A DNA stretch of 64,000 bases from Planctomycetota bacterium (GCA_020631815.1 JACKGW010000009.1:76965-140964), one strand, 5' to 3'. Positions 33,502 through 42,460 are shown, counted from the stretch's first letter. Notes: a model not told the origin generated them from the letters alone. Program-made: numbers and translations.

Positions 33502-33600
33502 GCGCGCGGAGGTGTCTGATCCCGTGTATGGGAGCGAAGCGACACTGACACGGGGTCTGATACCGAAGTGCGTCATCCGCTGGGGGTCAGACCCCGTGCC
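33502..33600 (+). repeat. Dispersed palindromic repeat, tandem copy 2
   Basis: Second 99-bp copy, with TATG instead of TCTG at one position. A further partial copy ending ATCACGGGATCAGACCCC runs to about 33642. Apart from these repeats, the 517 bases between the H1-like gene and the PilZ gene contain nothing I can recognise. Confidence 0.9.
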
Positions 33601-33864
33601 CGCGGCGACGCTCCGCGCCACCGCATCACGGGATCAGACCCCAAGCTTCCCGGCTCCCTCCCTGGGGTGCGCAGCACCCCAGCCCGATCGCGGTTGTCCC
33701 GCTTCGCCCTGCCGGCGGCGATCGCCGTCCACTGCCTTCCGTCCATCCGCCCTGTCTCGTTACGGGTCGCCCGGGCGACGGCGCCGGCAAGCGATGGAGG
33801 ACGCCGCGTGGTCTTCCCACGCAAGGACGACAGCGCGCCGCCGCCCCCGAGCCCCGGCGAGCCG

Positions 33865-34767
33865 TCAGGCGGGCTGGTCGAGGCCGACGCGTATCCGTGT
33901 TTCGGCATCCATCGTGCGTTCGAGCGCGACCATCACGATGATGTCGGCCGGGTCGTCGGGTGCGCTCTCGAAGCCACCCAGTCGTCCCCAACCGCGCCAG
34001 AGATGCGTGGTGCCGACGCCTGCGCCGAGCGTGAGGCGAATGCGCTCACCGTAGAGCTCGCTGAACGCGGCCGCGACCTCGGGGAGGGCGCGCACGTCGC
34101 CGTTGGCGTCCAGCGCTGCACCACCCAGGCGCACGAGCACGGCCTCGGGCGTGAGCACCTCGGTGTGCCCTTCCTGGCTGCGGCCACCCGGACGAAGCGA
34201 GTCGATGCGCGCCTTGTGACGCTGCTTGGGTCGCGACACCATGTGCCTGCCGCTCGAGACCACGCCGGGCGTCGCCCCGCGGCGGATGAAGCGACCCCGC
34301 CGCTGCGGCGGGCCCGCGGGGTCCTTGGCGACCTCGTCCCAGTCGGTCTGCTCGCGGTCCGGTGCATCGTCACCCGGGACCGCCACCCCCATGGGGGCGC
34401 CCAGCAGGGCCGCCTCCTCCTCCGTGAGCGGGTCGAGGAAGAGCAGGCCCATGTCGATCGCGTCCGGTCCGTCGGACTCGCTGACGAGGCGCACCACGAT
34501 GGCCTCCTTGGCCAGCGAGCGGTTGGCGCCCAGCCCCGCGCCCGGCAGCACGATCGAGGCGCGCCGGCCGAAGCCCTCGCGGATCGTCTCGAGCACCTCG
34601 GCGAAACGGGGGTTCTGCGGGCACAGGGTGTCGAGGCGGAGGCGTAGGCGCACCCCGCGGCGGCTCAGGTCCTGGGTCATCCCGTGGGTCGAGCAGCCGT
34701 CGACACCCTCCAACCGGGCCGGGACCTGGTAGGCGTGGCGAGGCTCGCGGCGGGCATGGATCGACAT
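33865..34767 (-). CDS. PilZ domain protein, putative c-di-GMP receptor
   Basis: A 300-residue protein whose N-terminus carries the two PilZ signatures: RRxxR (R6-R7-E-P-R10, ARREPRHAYQVPARL) and D33-L-S35-R-R-G38 (TQDLSRRGVRLRLRL), the c-di-GMP-binding elements. The rest of the PilZ barrel reaches about residue 135 (AIDMGLLFLDPLTEEEAALL). Residues 135-190 are a charged linker; residues 190-300 form a second region with VLTPEAVLVRLGGAALDANG and a final AETRIRVGLDQ of unknown family. It likely links c-di-GMP to an unknown output. Single gene flanked by repeats. Confidence 0.78.
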   Translation of the reverse strand: MSIHARREPRHAYQVPARLEGVDGCSTHGMTQDLSRRGVRLRLRLDTLCPQNPRFAEVLETIREGFGRRASIVLPGAGLGANRSLAKEAIVVRLVSESDGPDAIDMGLLFLDPLTEEEAALLGAPMGVAVPGDDAPDREQTDWDEVAKDPAGPPQRRGRFIRRGATPGVVSSGRHMVSRPKQRHKARIDSLRPGGRSQEGHTEVLTPEAVLVRLGGAALDANGDVRALPEVAAAFSELYGERIRLTLGAGVGTTHLWRGWGRLGGFESAPDDPADIIVMVALERTMDAETRIRVGLDQPA

Positions 34768-34850
34768 GGCAAGAGGCTCCGGCTCTCGCCTCTATCGACC
34801 CGGCGGCGCCAGGGGCTGAAGCCTCGGCCCGCCCCCGTCCAGGGCCCGGA

Positions 34851-35993
34851 TCAGGGCCTGGAGAACATGATGAACGAGTTGTTCTCGCGGACGTCGCTGG
34901 TGTCGATGCCCTCTTCCAGCGGCAACCACTCGGCCTCGCCGCTGTGGAAGTAGCGCATGTCCAGGTCGAGCAGCTTGCCCAGCGCCGAGAGGGCGGCCGG
35001 CTGCCACCCGATCCAGTCGTGGTACTCGAACAGCGTGCGACGGTCGGCGTCGTCCCAGGCCACGAGGTCGAAGCTCATGTGGTGGGTCAGCGGGTTCGGC
35101 GTGACGTGGTCGAGGTCTTCCAGCGCCACGTTCAGACCCACGGCCTTCATCTCGCGTCGCGTGAGGTCGTCGATGGTGGGCTCGTCTTCCACCACGTAGG
35201 GCTCGCTCACCTCCAGCACGAGGTGGTCGGCGTACTTCGTCCCCCACTGCAGGATGCGGAACAGGTCCTTCGCGTCGAAGAAGTTCTGGCTCTGCTTGCC
35301 GATGTAGGCGAGCGACTTGCCCTTGCTGGCCTTGCGCACGTCGATCCAGACGTCTTCACCGAGAGCGTTTCCCAGCAGAAACGCCCGCTCGGTGCCTTCG
35401 AGCCAGCGGCGTCCCTCGACCAGCTTCTTCGCGTCGGGGTCGAGGTCGAACATCACGTAGGTCATCTGCGGATGGCGGAAGTGGCCCTGGTAGCTGAACT
35501 CGGCCGTGCCGGCGAGCGGCTCGACGACGGTCTCCACGTCACCCGCGAACTCGGTGTGCACGAAGTCCTCGACGCCGTACTCCCACGTGCCCAAGACGGC
35601 CGAGTACGTGCCGTAGGCGTCCAGCCCCTCGAGCCCGCCCTCTTGGTAGCTGCGGATGTAGTCGAAGTCCGTGATCCACGGCGCGTCGTAGGGCTTCATC
35701 CAGCAGTCGTCGACGAAGTCGTGGAAGCCCGAGCGCGCGGTCTGCTGCCAGAAGGCCAAGTGCTTCTTGCGCCCCTTGATCTTGGCGTGGGGCGTCTTGA
35801 TGCCGCGCTTGACGCCCGCGTGGAGACGAACGAGCCAGTCGGCCCACGCCTTCTTGTCGAGTCTCCCGGGATCGACGTCCGCCTTCAGCTCGATCCAGTC
35901 CGGGCGCAGCTCGTCACCGCTCTCGATGCGGCGCAACAAGCGATCGAGGCTCTTCCACGAGCCCACCTTGCGCGTGACCAGATCGACGTGCAT
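34851..35993 (-). CDS. Hypothetical protein, unrecognised family
   Basis: A 380-residue soluble protein; the ATG at 35993 has GGAGGGAG upstream and is preferred over an open frame that extends 29 codons further. It is rich in aromatic and acidic residues: WADWLVRLHAGVKRGIKTPH, WMKPYDAPWITDFDYIRSYQ, YVMFDLDPDAKKLVEGRRWL, HHMSFDLVAWDDADRRTLFE. Two similar hydrophobic MSFDL/VMFDLD segments may mark an internal repeat. A Rossmann-type methyltransferase fold is conceivable but no SAM-binding GxGxG is visible. Function unknown. Confidence 0.65.
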   Translation of the reverse strand: MHVDLVTRKVGSWKSLDRLLRRIESGDELRPDWIELKADVDPGRLDKKAWADWLVRLHAGVKRGIKTPHAKIKGRKKHLAFWQQTARSGFHDFVDDCWMKPYDAPWITDFDYIRSYQEGGLEGLDAYGTYSAVLGTWEYGVEDFVHTEFAGDVETVVEPLAGTAEFSYQGHFRHPQMTYVMFDLDPDAKKLVEGRRWLEGTERAFLLGNALGEDVWIDVRKASKGKSLAYIGKQSQNFFDAKDLFRILQWGTKYADHLVLEVSEPYVVEDEPTIDDLTRREMKAVGLNVALEDLDHVTPNPLTHHMSFDLVAWDDADRRTLFEYHDWIGWQPAALSALGKLLDLDMRYFHSGEAEWLPLEEGIDTSDVRENNSFIMFSRP

Positions 35994-36117
35994 GCGTACT
36001 CCCTCCGGGCCCCGCGGGGCGAGCGGCGGATCGTACTCCCCTCGCTCCCTCGCAAGAGCCTTGCTCGGGAGCCCCTTCACACCGGATGCACCCAGGCCCT
36101 GGGGATGCCACCCGCGG

Positions 36118-36123
36118 TAGGCT
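36118..36123 (+). promoter_or_regulatory. Putative -10 element for the FabL-like gene
   Basis: TAGGCT lies 7 bases before the ATG at 36131, again without a Shine-Dalgarno sequence. Confidence 0.5.
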
Positions 36124-36130
36124 CCCCGCC

Positions 36131-36913
36131 ATGAGCGAGCACCCCGCTTCCGACGCTTTGACAGGCCAGGTCGCCCTCGTCACGGGCAGCACCCGTGGCA
36201 TCGGCCACGCCATCGCTTCGCGCCTGCTCGACCTCGGCATGGACCTGGCGCTGCACGGGCGTCAGGAAGCAGGCCCGGGCGACGAGGCCACGCAGGCGCT
36301 GATCGCGAAGGCCCAGGCCCGCGGCCGCCGTGCGGAGCGCTTTGCCGCCGACATCGCGGACAAGGCGTCCGTCACGAAGCTGCTGGAGGACGTGGGCCAG
36401 GCCTTCGGGCGCCTCGACGTGCTGGTGCTCAACGCGGCGCGAGCGCCCTTCAAGGAGAGCTGGCGGCTGCTGGAGCGCGACCTGCGTCAGCTCGTCGACA
36501 CGAACTTCCTGGGCAACGTCTTCCTCGTGCAGAGGGCCCTGTCGCTGCTCGAGCAGCACGGCGGCCGCATCGTGTTCCTCTCCAGCCTCGGCAGCCGCGC
36601 CATGAGCCCCCAGTACCCCTTGGGCCCCATGAAGGCCGCGATGGAGGCCATGGTGCGCCACTGGGCCGAGGAGCTCAGGCCCCAGGGCGTGCGCAGCAAC
36701 GCGATCTGCGCGGGGCTCGTGAAGACCGACGCGTTCAAGACGCTGCGCCGCATCTGGCCCTCCGTGGACCGCCTGCCGGACGAGCTGTTCGTGCCCGTCG
36801 AGGAAGTCGCTGACGCCGTCGCATTCCTCGCCGGGCCGGCCTCGCGAGGCGTCAACGGCCAGACGTTGGTCGTGGATCGCGGGCTCTCCAATCGCCACCT
36901 GCGCGGAGACTGA
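36131..36913 (+). CDS. SDR oxidoreductase, FabL-like enoyl-ACP reductase
   Basis: A 260-residue SDR. The NAD(P)-binding motif is TGSTRGIGHA (residues 18-27), NAARAP corresponds to the NNAG element, and the active-site region VFLSSLGSRAMSPQYPLGPM with K168 and later CAGLVKTDAFKTL resembles FabL of Bacillus (SSLGS, then Tyr and Lys, then TDALK). FabL would reduce enoyl-ACP in fatty-acid elongation. Oddity: Tyr162 to Lys168 spacing is Y-x5-K, whereas FabI/FabL have Y-x6-K and classical SDRs Y-x3-K. Its position just before the carrier-protein/ketosynthase operon supports the role. Generic SDR activity remains possible. Confidence 0.75.
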   Translation: MSEHPASDALTGQVALVTGSTRGIGHAIASRLLDLGMDLALHGRQEAGPGDEATQALIAKAQARGRRAERFAADIADKASVTKLLEDVGQAFGRLDVLVLNAARAPFKESWRLLERDLRQLVDTNFLGNVFLVQRALSLLEQHGGRIVFLSSLGSRAMSPQYPLGPMKAAMEAMVRHWAEELRPQGVRSNAICAGLVKTDAFKTLRRIWPSVDRLPDELFVPVEEVADAVAFLAGPASRGVNGQTLVVDRGLSNRHLRGD

Positions 36914-37038
36914 GCACGCGGCCCCGCCGGGAGGGGCAGCCAAGGTGGACCCGCCGGGAAGGCACGGGTAGACCATCGGCTTGGGCACCCCTACTACCTC
37001 CGTACAGGAGGCGGGCTGGGGGCCCCCGAGGAGCCCCC

Positions 37039-37611
37039 ATGCCCACGTCCCCGGTCACCCGCGAGCGCATCGAGCAGGAGGTCCGCCAGGCCCTCGCGGC
37101 CACGCTGCGCAAGGACGCAGCGACCATCGACTTGGACAAGCCCATCGTGAAGGCCCTGGGCGCCACCTCGATCGACTTCCTCGACATCAACTTCCGGCTG
37201 GAGAGCACGTTCGGCGTCCAGCTGGCCACGCAGCTGCTTCTCGACCTCGTGGAAGAGGAGCTGGGCGAGGGCGTCGCCATCGACCGCGACGGCCGCATCA
37301 CCGAGCCGGCGGCCGAGCTGCTGCGCATGTACCTCGGCGAGCAGCCGGGCCTCAAGGCCGGCCTCGACGCCGACGAGGTGCCTTCGTTCGTCACGCCGAT
37401 GGTGCTCGTCAAGAGCGTGGGCGGCATCCTCGACCACCTGCCCGAGGCCTGCGGCGCCTGCAGCTCGACCGACGGCTGGAAGACCGACGACGGGTGCAAG
37501 GTCGTCTGCGCCTCGTGCGGCGCCGCCGCCACGTACCCCGACGGCGACGAGCTGTCCAAGTCGTGGATCCACCAGGTGCAGGCCGAGAAGGGGCTGTTCC
37601 CCGTCTCGTGA
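37039..37611 (+). CDS. Acyl carrier protein with C-terminal zinc-ribbon-like domain
   Basis: A 190-residue protein. Residues 1-80 form a four-helix carrier domain; GATSIDFLDINFRLESTFGV contains Ser44, the predicted phosphopantetheine site. A normal ACP is about 80 residues, so the extension is unusual: after a linker, C138-x2-C141 and C153, C157-x2-C160 form a compact Cys-rich module (EACGACSS, CKVVCASCGAA) likely to bind zinc. First gene of the coupled cluster; GAGGAG lies before the ATG in a GC-rich leader with possible hairpins (CCTCC-GTACA-GGAGG). The stop overlaps the GTG of the next gene by 4 bases. AcpS is encoded in the same unit. Confidence 0.82.
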   Translation: MPTSPVTRERIEQEVRQALAATLRKDAATIDLDKPIVKALGATSIDFLDINFRLESTFGVQLATQLLLDLVEEELGEGVAIDRDGRITEPAAELLRMYLGEQPGLKAGLDADEVPSFVTPMVLVKSVGGILDHLPEACGACSSTDGWKTDDGCKVVCASCGAAATYPDGDELSKSWIHQVQAEKGLFPVS

Positions 37612-38948
37612 GCGCCGACGGACCCGCAGGCGCCGACGGCGTTCCGCCGGTCGACTGGGCACGCATCGATCCTGCCGCACGCCCCGACACGCAGCGGGTC
37701 GTCGTCACCGGCATGGGGATGGTCAGCTCGCTCGGCCCCGACGTGGAGACCACGTTCGAGCGTGCGGCGCGCGCCGAGTCCGGCATCCGTCGCCTGACCC
37801 GCTTCGATCCCACCGGCTTGCCGTGCGACATCGGCGGTGAGATCGACCACGACGCCCTCGACCCGGACGAACCGGAGGACGCCGTCGGCGGCAGCGCGTG
37901 GCACCTGCTGCGCACCGCTGCCCGCCAAGCAGGTGCCTACCACCTCGCCCAGCCCATCACCGACCGCCGTCGCGTGGCGGTCGTCATGGGCGGGCACGGC
38001 TGCACGCCGCTGCGCCGCAACTACCTCCACGCGGCGCACTACGTGGACGAGCAGGGCGACACGCATCTCGAGGCCCTGGCGCGCGACATGCGCTACGACC
38101 GTCACCAGGGCCTGCGTCGCTCGCCGGACACGGCCCCGCTCCTGCTCGCGCGACAGATCGATGCGCGCGGGCCGGTACTGCCGATCGTGTCCGCTTGCGC
38201 GGCCGGCACCCAGGCCATCGGCGAGGGCCTGCGCTTGATCCGCGACGACCGCGCCGACCTCGTGGTGGTGGGCGGCGCCGAGCCGCTCCTCTACTACACG
38301 TACGTCGTCGGCTTCGCGCTGCTCGGCGCGCTGACGCGCCGCTACGCATCGCCCGAGACCGCCTCGCGTCCCTTCGACCGCAAGCGCAGTGGCTTCGTGA
38401 TCGCCGAAGGCGCGGGCGTGCTCGTGCTCGAGCGCCTGGACGGCGCCAAGGCCCGCGGCCGCGAGGTGCTCGGCGAAGTGCTGGGCTACGGCGACTCGGC
38501 CGATGCTTTCCGCATCACCGATCCGCATCCGCAGGGCCGCGGCGCCTTCGCGGCCATCCGGGGCGCCATGCGTGACGCCGCTGTCCACGCCGAGGACATC
38601 GGCTACGTCAACGCGCACGGCACGAGCACGGCCATGAACGACCCCATCGAGTCGGCGGCGCTCGAGCGTGCGCTGGGCGAGGTGGCCGCCACGGTCCCCG
38701 TGAGCAGCAACAAGTCCATGCTCGGCCATGCGATCGGCGCCGCGGGCGCCATCGAGGCCATCCTCACGTTCGAGGGCATGCGGCGCGGCGTGGTCCTGCC
38801 CACCCGCAACCTCGACGCGCCCGACCGCAAGTGCCGGCTGGACTACGTGCCCCACGAAGCGCGCAACCACGAGCACGCGATCGCGCTCTCCAACAGTTTC
38901 GGCTTCGGCGGCCAGAACGGCTGCCTCTGTCTCGGACGCGGGTCATGA
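37608..38948 (+). CDS. Beta-ketoacyl-ACP synthase, FabF-like, active-site complete
   Basis: A 446-residue ketosynthase starting at the GTG overlapping the previous stop. The Cys-His-His triad is intact: C197 in VSACAAGTQAI, H337 in YVNAHGTSTAMND and H374 in NKSMLGHAIGAAG. Other family marks are VVVTGMGMVSSLG near the N-terminus, PFDRKRSGFVIAEGAG and ALSNSFGFGGQN near the end. It would condense malonyl-ACP with an acyl chain. The N-terminal 28 residues before VVVTG are extra. Followed with a 4-base overlap by a degenerate ketosynthase, as in KS-alpha/KS-beta pairs of type II polyketide systems. Confidence 0.92.
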   Translation: MSADGPAGADGVPPVDWARIDPAARPDTQRVVVTGMGMVSSLGPDVETTFERAARAESGIRRLTRFDPTGLPCDIGGEIDHDALDPDEPEDAVGGSAWHLLRTAARQAGAYHLAQPITDRRRVAVVMGGHGCTPLRRNYLHAAHYVDEQGDTHLEALARDMRYDRHQGLRRSPDTAPLLLARQIDARGPVLPIVSACAAGTQAIGEGLRLIRDDRADLVVVGGAEPLLYYTYVVGFALLGALTRRYASPETASRPFDRKRSGFVIAEGAGVLVLERLDGAKARGREVLGEVLGYGDSADAFRITDPHPQGRGAFAAIRGAMRDAAVHAEDIGYVNAHGTSTAMNDPIESAALERALGEVAATVPVSSNKSMLGHAIGAAGAIEAILTFEGMRRGVVLPTRNLDAPDRKCRLDYVPHEARNHEHAIALSNSFGFGGQNGCLCLGRGS

Positions 38949-39985
38949 CCGAGCCGCTCGCCACCGTCCTCGCCAGCGCGTTCCACGCGAACGGCGAGGG
39001 CGCCCCGGCGTGGCGCGACGTCCCCGCCGACTGGGGACCGCTGCTGGCCGCACGCGGGCGCACGCCGGACGTCGACGACGAACCGCCCGGCGAAGACGAC
39101 CCGGCCTTGCGCGTGCTCGGTCCCCACGGACGGCAACTGGGCGCGGTGCTTGGCGCCGTCCACGAGGCCGGTGGCGCCGCCACGCTCGACCGCGATGCGG
39201 TGGGCTTGTTCGTGGCCACCGACGTCGTCGACCCCGAGCCCGACGACATCCTGCCTGCGCTTCGTGCGTCCGCGGACAAGGAGGGCGGCTTCGACCTCAC
39301 GCGCTTCTTCGCCGGCGGCTTCCGCTCGCTGCATCCGCTCTGGCCGTTGGCCCAGCTGAACAACGTGGCAGTAGGCCAGGTGGCCATCGACCTCGCCGTG
39401 CGCGGGGAGAACGCCGTGTTCGGCAGCGAAGCCGACGCCGGCGTGCGCGCCCTCCTCGAGGCCGCATGGTCGGTGCAGGAAGGCCACGCGCGCGCGGCCC
39501 TCGTGGGCGCGACGGCGCCGCGCGCCGGTGCGTTTGCCGAAGCGCGCGCCTACGTGGAAGGCTGGCCCGCCGACCGGCCGCTCGGCCAAGGTGCCTGCGC
39601 GGTGTTGCTTGGGACCTCCCCGGCCCCGCGTCCGCGCGGCGCGGTGTCGATCCTCGCCGGCACCACGGGCCACGGTACCGGCGACGACGCCACCGCCTGG
39701 GAGGACGTCATCGAGCACGCCCTGTCCAGCGCCGGCGGCCCCACGCCCGTCGTCGTGCATGCGCCGGGCGAACCCGCCTTGACCGAGGCCTTGGGCGCGC
39801 TGGGCATGGCCTCGATCGAACGCCGTGACCTCGAAGCCGGCGTCGGCCACCTCGGACCCGCGTCCGCGCTGGCGGTGCTCGCTGTGCTCGACGCGCGTCC
39901 CGGCAACGAGCCGGCCGGCGCGCACCTGCTCCTGGTGCGCGGACCCAACGGCGGACGCGGCGCCCTCGTGCTGGAGGTCGCATGA
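38945..39985 (+). CDS. Degenerate ketosynthase-like protein (chain-length-factor-like)
   Basis: A 346-residue thiolase-fold protein with N-terminal similarity to ketosynthases: FFAGGFRSLHPLWPLAQLNN and VAVGQVAIDLAVRGENAVFG correspond to the segment just before the nucleophile, but the nucleophilic Cys is absent (SEADAGVRAL). The C-terminal half is short and lacks the NAHGT and KSxxGH histidine motifs. It is probably a non-catalytic partner of the preceding ketosynthase, comparable to a chain-length factor. ATG overlaps the upstream stop; its own stop overlaps the next ATG. Function is inference from fold pattern and position. Confidence 0.7.
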   Translation: MTEPLATVLASAFHANGEGAPAWRDVPADWGPLLAARGRTPDVDDEPPGEDDPALRVLGPHGRQLGAVLGAVHEAGGAATLDRDAVGLFVATDVVDPEPDDILPALRASADKEGGFDLTRFFAGGFRSLHPLWPLAQLNNVAVGQVAIDLAVRGENAVFGSEADAGVRALLEAAWSVQEGHARAALVGATAPRAGAFAEARAYVEGWPADRPLGQGACAVLLGTSPAPRPRGAVSILAGTTGHGTGDDATAWEDVIEHALSSAGGPTPVVVHAPGEPALTEALGALGMASIERRDLEAGVGHLGPASALAVLAVLDARPGNEPAGAHLLLVRGPNGGRGALVLEVA

Positions 39986-40416
39986 GGTTCGTCCTCTTCG
40001 ACCGCGTCACCGCCTTCGAAGCGGGCAAGCGCATCGAGGGCCTCAAGCTGCTCTCGGCCAGCGACGATGCGTTCGGCGCGCCCACCGGTGCGCACGGCTA
40101 CCCGCCCGCGCTCGTGCTGGAGGCCATGGTCCAGCTGCTCGCGTGGACGGCCATCGCCAAGCACGGTTTCTCCATGAGCGTCGTGATGGCCGGCGTGGAC
40201 GACGTCGAGATCAGCCCCACGCTGAAGCCCGGTACGACGCTCTCGATCACCGGCCAGCTGATGGGCACCAACCCCAAGGGCAGCCTGGGTCGCGTCGAAG
40301 CACGCGTCGATGGCGAGGTCGTGGCCCGTGCCGGCCGCGTGCTCTACGCCCACGTGGAGGGCATGGACCCCGAGGTGATGAAGGCGCGCTTCCGCGCGCT
40401 GGGGGGGCCAGCATGA
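39982..40416 (+). CDS. Hotdog-fold protein, FabZ-like, catalytic His missing
   Basis: A 144-residue hotdog protein. The central-helix segment YPPALVLEAMVQLLAW carries Glu47 of the FabZ signature (LILEAMAQ), and VDDVEISPTLKPGTTLSI matches the strand that follows in FabZ. The catalytic His of the GHFP motif is not present: my alignment places Ala near residue 33 (FGAPTGAHGYPP). It may be an inactive partner of the second hotdog protein of the cluster (gene at 42855), or act as an accessory subunit. Coupled by 4-base overlaps on both sides. Confidence 0.75.
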   Translation: MRFVLFDRVTAFEAGKRIEGLKLLSASDDAFGAPTGAHGYPPALVLEAMVQLLAWTAIAKHGFSMSVVMAGVDDVEISPTLKPGTTLSITGQLMGTNPKGSLGRVEARVDGEVVARAGRVLYAHVEGMDPEVMKARFRALGGPA

Positions 40417-41708
40417 GCCCGCGCCGCGTCGTGGTGACGGGCTTGGGCCTCGTGACGCCGCTCGGCGACGACGTCGACGTCGTCTTCGATCGTCTCGTGG
40501 CCGGGGACGTCGCCGTGCGTGCCCCGCGCCGTCCGGGCCTCGCCGAGCACGCACCGCCCACACACGCCCTGGCCGAGCTTCCGGACGACCTTCTGGAGCG
40601 CCTGCACCGCGAGCTGGGCGCCGACGCAGGACACGACGTGCGCACGTTGGCCGGCGTGGCCGCCGCCGAGCAGGCGCTCCGCCACGCCCAGCTGGACCCG
40701 GCGAGCGCGCCGCGCCTGGGCGTGGTGTTGGGCAGCGGCCCGGGCCACTTCGACCCGGCGCGCCTTGCCGCCGCGGCGAACGCGACCTTCGACGTCGCGC
40801 GCTACGCCGAGGGCCTCGCGCCCGGGCAGCCCGAGTCGCTGGGGCTTCCCCGTCGCGCGGAAGCGCCCGCGTCGCTCGTCGCACGACGCGCTGGCACGCG
40901 TGGCCCCGTGCACGCCGTCACCACCGCGTGCGCCGCGAGCAACCAAGCCCTGGGCATCGCCTACCGCATGATCCGCCGCGGCGAGATCGACGTGGCCGTG
41001 GCCGGCGGCAGCGACAGCATGGTCAACCCGCAGGGCCTCGTGTTCTTCGTGTTGCTCGGCGCCTCCGCGCACGTCGACCCGAGCGACCCGGCCTCGGCGT
41101 GTCGTCCGTTCGACCGCAAGCGAAGCGGCCTCGTCATGGGGGAAGGCGCGGGCTGCGCCGTCCTCGAGTCGCTCGAGCACGCACGCGCCCGCGGTGCCAC
41201 GATCCTCGCGGAGGTCACGGGCTACGGCACCACGCTCGACGCGTGGCGCATCACGGCACCGGAACCGGAAGGCAAGGGCGCGGCCCACGCCATGCGCGCG
41301 GCGCTGGCCGACGGCGGCCTCGAGCCGGGCGACGTCGACTTCGTCAATGCGCACGGCACGGGCACCAAGCGCAACGACCCGGCCGAAGTCCACGCCGTGA
41401 AGGGCGCGTTCGGCGAGCACGCGAGCCGCTTGGCGGTCACCTCCTCCAAGGGGGCGCTCGGCCATCTGCTGTCCGGCGCCGCAGGCGTGGCGTTCGTCGC
41501 CTGCGTCAGCGCCGTCCAGCGCCAAGCCGTGCCCCCCACCGCGAACCTGGCCGACCCGGATCGCCACTGCGACCTCGATCACGTGCCGGGCACGGGCCGC
41601 GCCATGCCGGTTCGTGCTGCCATGAACGATGCCTTCGCGTTCGGGGGCCAGAACGCCTGCCTCCTGGTTTCCCGCTTCGAGGAAGCCGGGCGAGGATCGA
41701 AGCGATGA
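40413..41708 (+). CDS. Beta-ketoacyl-ACP synthase, second active-site-complete copy
   Basis: A 431-residue ketosynthase with VVVTGLGLVTPLGDD at the N-terminus and a complete triad: C173 in VTTACAASNQAL, H314 in FVNAHGTGTKRND and H351 in SSKGALGHLLSGAAG. PFDRKRSGLVMGEGAG and DAFAFGGQNACLL are also typical. It is clearly paralogous to the ketosynthase at 37608 but distinct, so the two may handle different chain lengths or steps. Coupled by overlap (ATGA) to the hotdog gene before and the ketoreductase gene after. Confidence 0.92.
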   Translation: MSPRRVVVTGLGLVTPLGDDVDVVFDRLVAGDVAVRAPRRPGLAEHAPPTHALAELPDDLLERLHRELGADAGHDVRTLAGVAAAEQALRHAQLDPASAPRLGVVLGSGPGHFDPARLAAAANATFDVARYAEGLAPGQPESLGLPRRAEAPASLVARRAGTRGPVHAVTTACAASNQALGIAYRMIRRGEIDVAVAGGSDSMVNPQGLVFFVLLGASAHVDPSDPASACRPFDRKRSGLVMGEGAGCAVLESLEHARARGATILAEVTGYGTTLDAWRITAPEPEGKGAAHAMRAALADGGLEPGDVDFVNAHGTGTKRNDPAEVHAVKGAFGEHASRLAVTSSKGALGHLLSGAAGVAFVACVSAVQRQAVPPTANLADPDRHCDLDHVPGTGRAMPVRAAMNDAFAFGGQNACLLVSRFEEAGRGSKR

Positions 41709-42460
41709 GCGAGGCCACGCCCCCCACCCGCCGCCGCGTTCTCGTGACGGGCGCGTCCCGCGGCATCGGCGCGGCCATCGCCAAGCGCCTCGGCGGCGAG
41801 GGCGACCACGTCTTCGTGCACTACGCCGGGCGCGAGGACGCGGCGAAGGCCGTGGCCGCCGACATCGAGGCGGCGGGTGGCGCCGCGACGGTGGTGCAGG
41901 CCGACCTCGGGGACGCCGCACAGCTGGACGCCATGCTCGCCCAGGTCGAAGCCGACGGCCCGCTCGACGCGTACGTCGCCAACGCCGGCCTCACCAAGGA
42001 CGGCCTGGTGTTGACGATGCGCGAGAAGGACTGGCGTCGCGTTCTCGACGTGGACCTCGATGCGCCGTTCAAGATCCTGCAGCGCGTGCTGCGCGGCATG
42101 CTGCGCGCCCGCGCGGGCCGCGTCGTGCACGTCAGCAGCATCCAGGCCATCCGCGGTGGCCTCGGCCAGCCCAACTACGCCGCGGCCAAGGCGGGCCTGC
42201 TCGCGCTGACGCGGGCCGCGGCGCTCGAGGTGGCCGAGCGGGGCATCACGGTGAACGCCGTGCTGCCCGGCTTCATCGACACCGACATGACGGCCTCGCT
42301 GCAGCGCAAGGCCGGCGACCGCATCCTCGAGCACATCCCCTTGAAGCGCTACGGCACCCCCGACGATGTCGCGGGCCTCGTGCGCTTCCTGCTCTCCGAC
42401 GACGCGGCCTACATCACGGGCCAGAGCTTCGTCGTGGACGGAGGCCTGTCCGTCGCATGA
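41705..42460 (+). CDS. fabG: 3-oxoacyl-ACP reductase FabG
   Basis: A 251-residue SDR with the NADPH motif TGASRGIGAAIAKRL, the NAG element (VANAGLTKDGL) and the catalytic set S145, Y158, K162 (HVSSIQAIRGGLGQPNYAAA), with FabG-type ending VLPGFIDTDMTASL and SFVVDGGLSV. It would reduce the beta-keto group formed by the ketosynthases. Standard FabG length. Overlaps the ketosynthase stop and the acpS start by 4 bases each. Confidence 0.94.
   Translation: MSEATPPTRRRVLVTGASRGIGAAIAKRLGGEGDHVFVHYAGREDAAKAVAADIEAAGGAATVVQADLGDAAQLDAMLAQVEADGPLDAYVANAGLTKDGLVLTMREKDWRRVLDVDLDAPFKILQRVLRGMLRARAGRVVHVSSIQAIRGGLGQPNYAAAKAGLLALTRAAALEVAERGITVNAVLPGFIDTDMTASLQRKAGDRILEHIPLKRYGTPDDVAGLVRFLLSDDAAYITGQSFVVDGGLSVA

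Noticed and set aside
33362..33642. CRISPR array
   Set aside because: Only two long repeat units with palindromes, no short regular spacers and no cas genes.
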